NCBI GenBank assembly: GCA_014529385.2 | Contig: CM043967.1 | Span: forward strand, 2,562,501-2,626,500 | DNA from: Adiantum capillus-veneris | Taxonomy: Eukaryota; Streptophyta; Polypodiopsida; Polypodiales; Pteridaceae | Reading direction: 5' to 3' | DNA: 64,000 nt | Part shown: piece by piece, positions 59,213 to 64,000 of the stretch | Numbering within the stretch: position 1 is the first letter of the stretch | Layout of the letters: the number at the start of each line of letters is the position of its first letter | Notes under the pieces: model-generated | Told to the model about the DNA's origin: nothing | The model's database searches: none | What the model saw: only the letters and a program-made list of their open reading frames with translations | Position numbers and translations under genes: made by a program

Positions 59213-59701
59213 GTGCTTTTGATACCCTAAGGTGTCAAAAAGCTGCTCTAGGAGGCCTTGTGACTAGTTTTTAGCGTGTTTTTTGTTTGTTTTTTTGCTA
59301 GATTTTTTAGAGCGTGTCGTGGAATGGGCCGTGTGATAGCTCGAAACGAGCGTATCGGTCAGAGGGTCGTGCCGTGCTTTACAGCCCTCCGTTTGGTCAC
59401 TCTATGCCCTCGGAATCCCTAAAACTGTCAATTTCCAGTAGGGAACTAGGCCCAAACTAGAAAGTCTAAGGGTGCAAGTGGGAAGAGAAAGGAGGAGAGT
59501 GGAGGACTTGTCCCACATGCTCTCATTCTCTCTTGAGGGAGTAGGGTATATATATAAGAGTGAGTCTAGTATATATCATAAGACTGAGGCCTGGGCCTGG
59601 GCCTGGGCCTGGGCTTGGGCTCGATCCCGATCTATCTTTTATACAAACCAACCCGTCCGTTTTAAGAGTCACGTTTTTTATTTTCGAAAAATTTCGCCGC
59701 C

Positions 59702-59702
<1 letters not shown>
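59213..59702. other. Upstream of the gag-protease ORF; no LTR found
   Basis: On the minus strand GGTATCAAAAGC stands just before the ATG (59216-59228) and weakly resembles an iMet primer site, but no LTR pair could be matched. A (gggcct)4-5 tract lies at 59588-59617. Confidence 0.35.
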
Positions 59703-59785
<83 letters not shown>

Positions 59786-59799
59786 GTGTGTGTGTGTGT
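59703..59799. repeat. (TC)n with short (TG)n
   Basis: About 39 TC units (59703-59781) then (TG)7. Confidence 0.97.
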
Positions 59800-62026
59800 T
59801 TAAGTATGAAAAATCCCCTCATAATTGAACCATACTTAGAGTTTTAAAATATTGTATTAAATAACAATATTTTAAAACAAGATGTCATAAACCTCAATTA
59901 TCATTTCATATACACCAATACAACATTCTATATGTAATGGATAATACAATCATTTAGATCAAAAATTTGATCTTTGATCACTACAATATAATATCTTAGT
60001 GTTGTATCTCTATGTGCCCATCCTTTGGGATGAGCTTCCACTACATCTACATGGAGAAGGATCCAGCTGGTACATTGGACGATCTTCTGTTATTGCTGCA
60101 GTTTTTGTTGTAATCCCAAGGAAAGAATCTCTTACCTGTCACCATCCAAGAAACACAATCCTATAAGAACTGGCGTTACTTGGGAAGAAAGGTGTCAATG
60201 ACTCCCTCCCCTTGTTATTGGTGTCAAAAATTACAACAAAAGCTAACACCATAACGTAGATCAAATATTAAGTTTAAAGAATGAGTCCTTAATTTACGAT
60301 AATGTTTTCATCTTTTAATTCCAGAAAAAATTGGATAGAATCTCCTTTGTATTTTGAACTTATTTTTAAAAGTCCAGTCCGCTACCATCTCATCCGAGAC
60401 CCTCACGTGAGGATTAAGGCTCTGTTAAAAAACATTGGAGTATGTTCGAAGTAAAGCACTAACACTAAATTCAAAAGTTATGCATCTATTCAACAAGGAG
60501 AAAAGTGTTCAAAAGCAGTTCCTATTACTAAATTCACAAGGTGAATATAACATTTTTCTCAAGATCTTTCCTCAGCCAAATGAATAACGTAGTTAAAAAC
60601 CCAGGAAGATACCAGTGTCAATGGATCCCCAACACCAGTTAAATGAATTTCAGAGTTTTCTTTAAAGCTCAATTTCTCCATCCGTGTATACAAAAGTAAC
60701 TTTATGATGCTGGTCAGGTTCTTAGTCAGCTTGATGTCATCAAGTCGAACCTCATAGCGGATAGAAGTTCCAATTCCCAGTCTAATCCATCTCATTTGAG
60801 ACCCTCAACAGGAGGTTAACGGCGTCAAAAAAGGAAAACAAGTTCAAAAGTTATGCTATGTATTATTCAATCTTTCTAGTTTACCAATCTCTAAAAAGTA
60901 CAAATTTGGGCAGCATTTCCTTTGTAAAATGGACAAATTCTCAAATATCCAATCCATGCCATCTCTTCTAAGACTCTCACAAGAGGTTTAAGGCTTCTAG
61001 TATCCAATCAAAAGCTTCATAATTCAAAAACTAAAACAATGTAAACGTGTTACTTTCTAGTCAAAAAACCTCAATCTAAACCTTAAGTCAAAATGTTGAA
61101 TCTATCACTTATGCATAGCAATTTCAATCTGTCACACATCATAAAAAGATCATCAACCTTCAAAAATCTAGCAAATAACAAATCCTCAATTTCAAAATCG
61201 ATACTTGAACCCGATTGTGTGTTGAAGTGTGAAATATGTATCCAGATGCTGCAAAATTTATGCACCCCGCATGTCCTACTACTACCATGTTATCCACGTC
61301 GTTTAGAAACCATATGATTCCCAGGTATATATGTAATACTATATAGTCGAGTATAAGGAGTCTAAGAAGTCAACTATTTGATCAAAAGAATTTTTAGTCC
61401 GCTGCTCAAAGAAAAAGATCAGCAACCTTCAAAAAGGTCAGCAATTAACACCTTAAAATCAGAATCAATGATTGAAAAAGTATGCAAAAAAAACATCAGA
61501 ACCAGCTAAGTTTCCCATATCAAATCAAAATATTGACTATGCAAAAATATATCAAAGCCAGCGAAGTTTTTGGTATCACCTCCTCATTCAACATCAGCCT
61601 AAGTCATCCATCATAAGATTCACTGACGATTTAGAAAGATAAACATATATCATATACAATCATTACTTGTGATTAGTGGAGATTTCTCGGCAACATACCT
61701 AGATTAACCATCTAAGCTCAATCTTTTAAACCATTTAGGCTGTAAATGAAGAACTGAGTAGGTGCAATAGCACCTACCTGAATGTTGCGGTTGAACTGTA
61801 GATGTTGGCTGTATGTCAATTTGGTCAATCAATTAGCACGCACATAGGGGAGGTGATCCTCATCATGCACCAATAGTTGGCCAAGTTAGGCCATTTCTTG
61901 CAGTAACAAAGCTCGTCCCCACATAGAACTTGCCAGATCCTGCGATGTGTATTCGTGCTATGCAACCAGGAACAACTATACCGAAGGTGAGCCAAGGGAG
62001 TCTACACGCCACAATTCCCTTGTGTG
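59800..62026. repeat. AT-rich region with a degenerate dispersed repeat
   Basis: No gene seen. A box of about 50 bp (ccatctcat...gagaccctca...gagg-ttaagg) recurs at about 60385, 60785 and 60955, each followed by a similar aaaagttatgc/aaaac stretch. A related pair around 61110-61170 and 61410-61440 reads aaaaagatcatcaaccttcaaa or aaaaagatcagcaaccttcaaa. This suggests an old, diverged tandem array. Confidence 0.6.
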
Positions 62027-62878
<852 letters not shown>

Positions 62879-63051
62879 CCCTCCCCCATCCCAGAGGAGA
62901 GATCCACTTTTTGGCTCTTGGTTGGATTTGCATCCACATGCCAAGAGCGTGGTTATGTAGGCTTCTATCTCACAAGCTTGGAGTAGGTGATGAGTTCTCC
63001 ATTAAAGCTTGGGAAGAGATAGTCTTCTCTTTCTTCACACATGAGCTTGTG

Positions 63052-63945
63052 TGAGTGTGTGTGTGTGTGATAATGCCTTGCAAAAATCAGCCCCCTCTCT
63101 CTCTTGGGCGAGCCCTCTTGCTAAATGCTCTTCCTGAAGCCTCATTGGCCCTCCCCAAGTCAAGCCAATTACAATTAAGCAGCATAAGTGATAGCCTTCT
63201 GACATGTGTCCCCCTTTCCCCTTTTGTGAGAGCTTTAGGTAATTAAATAATTAAACTAAACTCTCATTGGACCCCTTTGCCTCCTGGCCAATAGGAATCA
63301 GGCAAGCCATGGAGCTCCTGAATGCTCATTGGACCCCTTGGGAGACTGCCCAATAGTCTTCTAGGAGACTTAATTCTCATTGGTTTCTTTTATCAAATGT
63401 TTTTAAATTAATTAAACTAGATTTACTCTAGCTTAATGTTCATTGGTCCACTTCAAGGGTCATCCAATAGAAATTGGGCACACCTTGTGGGCATCTGGCC
63501 TAGGGAGCTGACATGTGTCCCTCATTCCCTTTGTGTAAAGGGAGCCTCTGTGTGTGTGTGTGTGTGTGGCTTTCTCTCTCATCCCCTACCTTTAGGGCTC
63601 GCCCCCTCCCATGTAGGGATGTGCAAAGACTTTTAGGGCACACACAAAGCATCCAATTTTCCCTAGGGTTGACCTTTGGACACAACCTTTGAATTTTGGA
63701 ACCTTAGCATTTTGGAAGTCTTAATGGGCTGAACCTTAGGGTCTTTTTAGCCCATTGTTGCACATGGCTCTTTTGCAGATGGCCCCCCCTTTGGATCCCT
63801 ATATTCCCTCCTTTGGATCCCTACTGTGGCCGGTCTGCTAGCTTAACCAATATTCTAGCTTTTTCTCCCCTGGCCTTCCCCACATTAAATGATCAGTTTA
63901 ATATGAGAAAATCATTTAGGAGAATTAGATATTGATTATTATGAC
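63052..63945. repeat. Region with short (TG)n and repeated ATTGG...CCAAT modules
   Basis: (TG)n arrays at 63052-63069 and 63549-63568. Between 63140 and 63475 the motif cattgg occurs five times, and most copies are followed 15-25 bp later by its inverse ccaata. No gene. Confidence 0.7.
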
Positions 63946-64000
63946 AAACAACCTGTGCTATATAGCACAAACCGTAGAAGACTATAAGGCACATGTTATG
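63946..64000 (-). mobile_element. Copia leader fragment at window end
   Basis: It matches 13949-14001 (tgtgctatatagcacaaacc, gtagaagactataaggcac) with a few mismatches. The gag expected on its left is absent, so it is a truncated copy that continues past the window. It contains the small palindrome tgctatatagca. Confidence 0.88.

Noticed and set aside
59213-59240. Primer binding site and 5' LTR end before the gag-protease ORF
   Set aside because: GGTATCAAAAGC only loosely fits the iMet primer site, and no sequence matching the putative 3' LTR start could be found upstream.

Overview
The window looks like gene-poor nuclear DNA of a land plant. Every datable piece is a plant-type transposable element, gene fragments carry introns, two retroelements use the TGGTATCAGAGC (tRNA-iMet) primer site, and there are decayed pieces of a plant transcription factor (AP2/ERF) and of a chlorophyll a/b-binding protein. 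Very long (TG)n and (TC)n arrays (several over 100 bp) occur throughout. I cannot name the species. A large, repeat-rich genome such as a fern or gymnosperm would fit, but that is a guess. I see no intact ordinary host gene.

Layout. 1-8.5 kb: an LTR scrap, LINE remnants on both strands, a textbook SINE with a 19-bp target-site duplication (TSD), and a broken DREB-type AP2/ERF gene (minus strand). 8.5-18.6 kb: a 1.9-kb segment present twice. The first copy is split by a young, complete Ty1/copia element (9300-14476, minus strand, TSD actcc), and the second copy preserves the empty site. 18.95-19.23 kb: an LHCII (Lhcb) pseudogene fragment. 19.57-32.93 kb: a complete Ty3/gypsy chromovirus (plus strand, TSD tggac), split exactly in two by a 7.3-kb CACTA/EnSpm DNA transposon (23141-30465, TSD ttt) that carries six-exon tnp2-type and three-exon second-ORF genes on the minus strand. 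34.09-42.63 kb: a tandem duplication of about 4.2 kb containing a minisatellite, copia gag and LTR relics, part of an unclassified TE-like ORF and the left end of a second CACTA element. 41.12-48.13 kb: that second CACTA (TSD tga), with decayed genes and a long AACCTAACC-rich array. 48.1-54 kb: mostly unrecognised DNA with two strong palindromes and another copia gag relic. 54.03-59.21 kb: an uninterrupted 1726-codon gag-protease ORF with no reverse transcriptase behind it. 59.2-64 kb: microsatellites and degenerate repeats, ending in a copia leader fragment at the window edge.

History inferred from nesting and LTR divergence: gypsy is oldest (about 12 differences in 250 bp of LTR by eye), CACTA 1 landed inside it later, CACTA 2 landed before the 4.2-kb duplication, and the copia element is youngest (about 2 differences in 227 bp of LTR). 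No element here is clearly autonomous. Copia has a 1-nt frameshift and lacks an RT catalytic Asp. Gypsy has four frame breaks or stops plus the CACTA insertion. CACTA 1 tnp2 has two in-frame stops. CACTA 2 is heavily decayed.
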